In this document: one piece after another, positions 33,597 to 33,709 of the stretch | Layout: each line of letters opens with the position of its first letter | Position numbering within the stretch: position 1 is the stretch's first letter | Assembly: GCA_900759325.1 (NCBI GenBank) | Contig: CAAEUW010000033.1 | Span: 1-33,709 of the forward strand | From: an uncultured Peptostreptococcus sp. | Lineage (GTDB): Bacteria > Bacillota > Clostridia > Peptostreptococcales > Peptostreptococcaceae | Reading direction: 5' to 3' | DNA length: 33,709 nt | Notes under the pieces: model-generated | The model's input: only the letters and a program-made list of their open reading frames with translations | The model's database searches: none | Told to the model about the DNA's origin: nothing | Made by a program: the position numbers and the translations under genes

Positions 33597-33709
33597 GAGT
33601 CGTCAAAAACGACACAATGAACTTTGAAAATTGAACAGCAGGTTAATTCAATGAGTCCTTTTAGGACAATTGATTAATCGTTTAAACCATGTAAGACAAA
33701 CTTACTTGA
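33597..33709 (+). ncRNA. rrn operon leader (pre-16S), 16S gene just beyond the window
   Basis: The promoter is followed by CTTTGAAAATTGAACAG (33622-33638), a sequence typical of Firmicutes rRNA operon leaders and spacers. Three small hairpins occur: GTCGT/ACGAC (33599-33613), GTCCT/AGGAC (33655-33667) and GTAAG/CTTAC (33691-33705). The 16S start (GAGAGTTTGATC...) is not reached, so only the leader is inside the window. Confidence 0.8.

Noticed and set aside
1..33709. CRISPR arrays, tRNA genes, prophage or integrase genes
   Set aside because: No spaced repeat array, no cloverleaf-like tRNA sequence and no phage or transposase protein was seen; the T-box contains tRNA-responsive sequence but is not a tRNA gene.

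Overview
The window reads as a chromosomal segment of a low-GC Gram-positive anaerobe (Bacillota, Clostridia/Tissierellia side; a Peptoniphilaceae-like organism is my best guess, low confidence). The reasons are AT-rich spacers, strong AGGAGG ribosome binding sites, GTG and TTG starts, arginine coded almost only by AGA/AGG, a T-box in front of pheST, HPr kinase, WhiA, and surface proteins carrying CWB2 cell-wall-binding repeats. No species can be assigned from the sequence alone.

Layout. (1) 1-5240: the tail of an upstream transcription unit (terminator only), then two large secreted surface proteins. They have unrelated N-terminal halves but near-identical 298-residue C-terminal modules made of three CWB2 repeats. 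The first has a YSIRK-like signal peptide and acidic calcium-type repeats; the second has a Pro/Thr/Ala/Gln linker and what looks like a duplicated beta-rich domain. (2) 5485-10165: translation and RNA-modification genes prmA, rsmE and mtaB, then a YbjQ-family protein, a HIT-family hydrolase and a flavodoxin/ferredoxin (EFR1-type) protein. (3) 10170-13933: a Phe-specific T-box leader and pheS-pheT. (4) 14058-20412, all on the minus strand: a five-gene membrane transport operon made of two ABC half-transporters of the siderophore-import-like type, an MptD/Trep_Strep-family ECF substrate-binding component, its T component and a fused double ATPase. A divergent AraC-family regulator (20559-21515) faces it across a 146-bp promoter region holding an 18-bp palindrome. 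(5) 21624-33343: uvrC, hprK, murB, a PHP phosphoesterase, rapZ, yvcK, a Nudix hydrolase, whiA and dnaE, a conserved Firmicutes arrangement. (6) 33344-33709: a long inverted repeat, then a strong promoter with A-tract UP element and the leader of a ribosomal RNA operon whose 16S gene should begin just past the window.

How it fits together. Most genes are housekeeping and run rightward. The accessory content is the surface-protein pair and the leftward transport island. The transport island with its AraC regulator is the best candidate for an incompletely described system. Gene content suggests uptake of a metal chelate or haem-like compound, but the substrate cannot be read from sequence. The surface-protein pair is notable for joining a YSIRK-type secretion signal to non-covalent CWB2 anchoring and for an apparent recent duplication or exchange of the anchor module.
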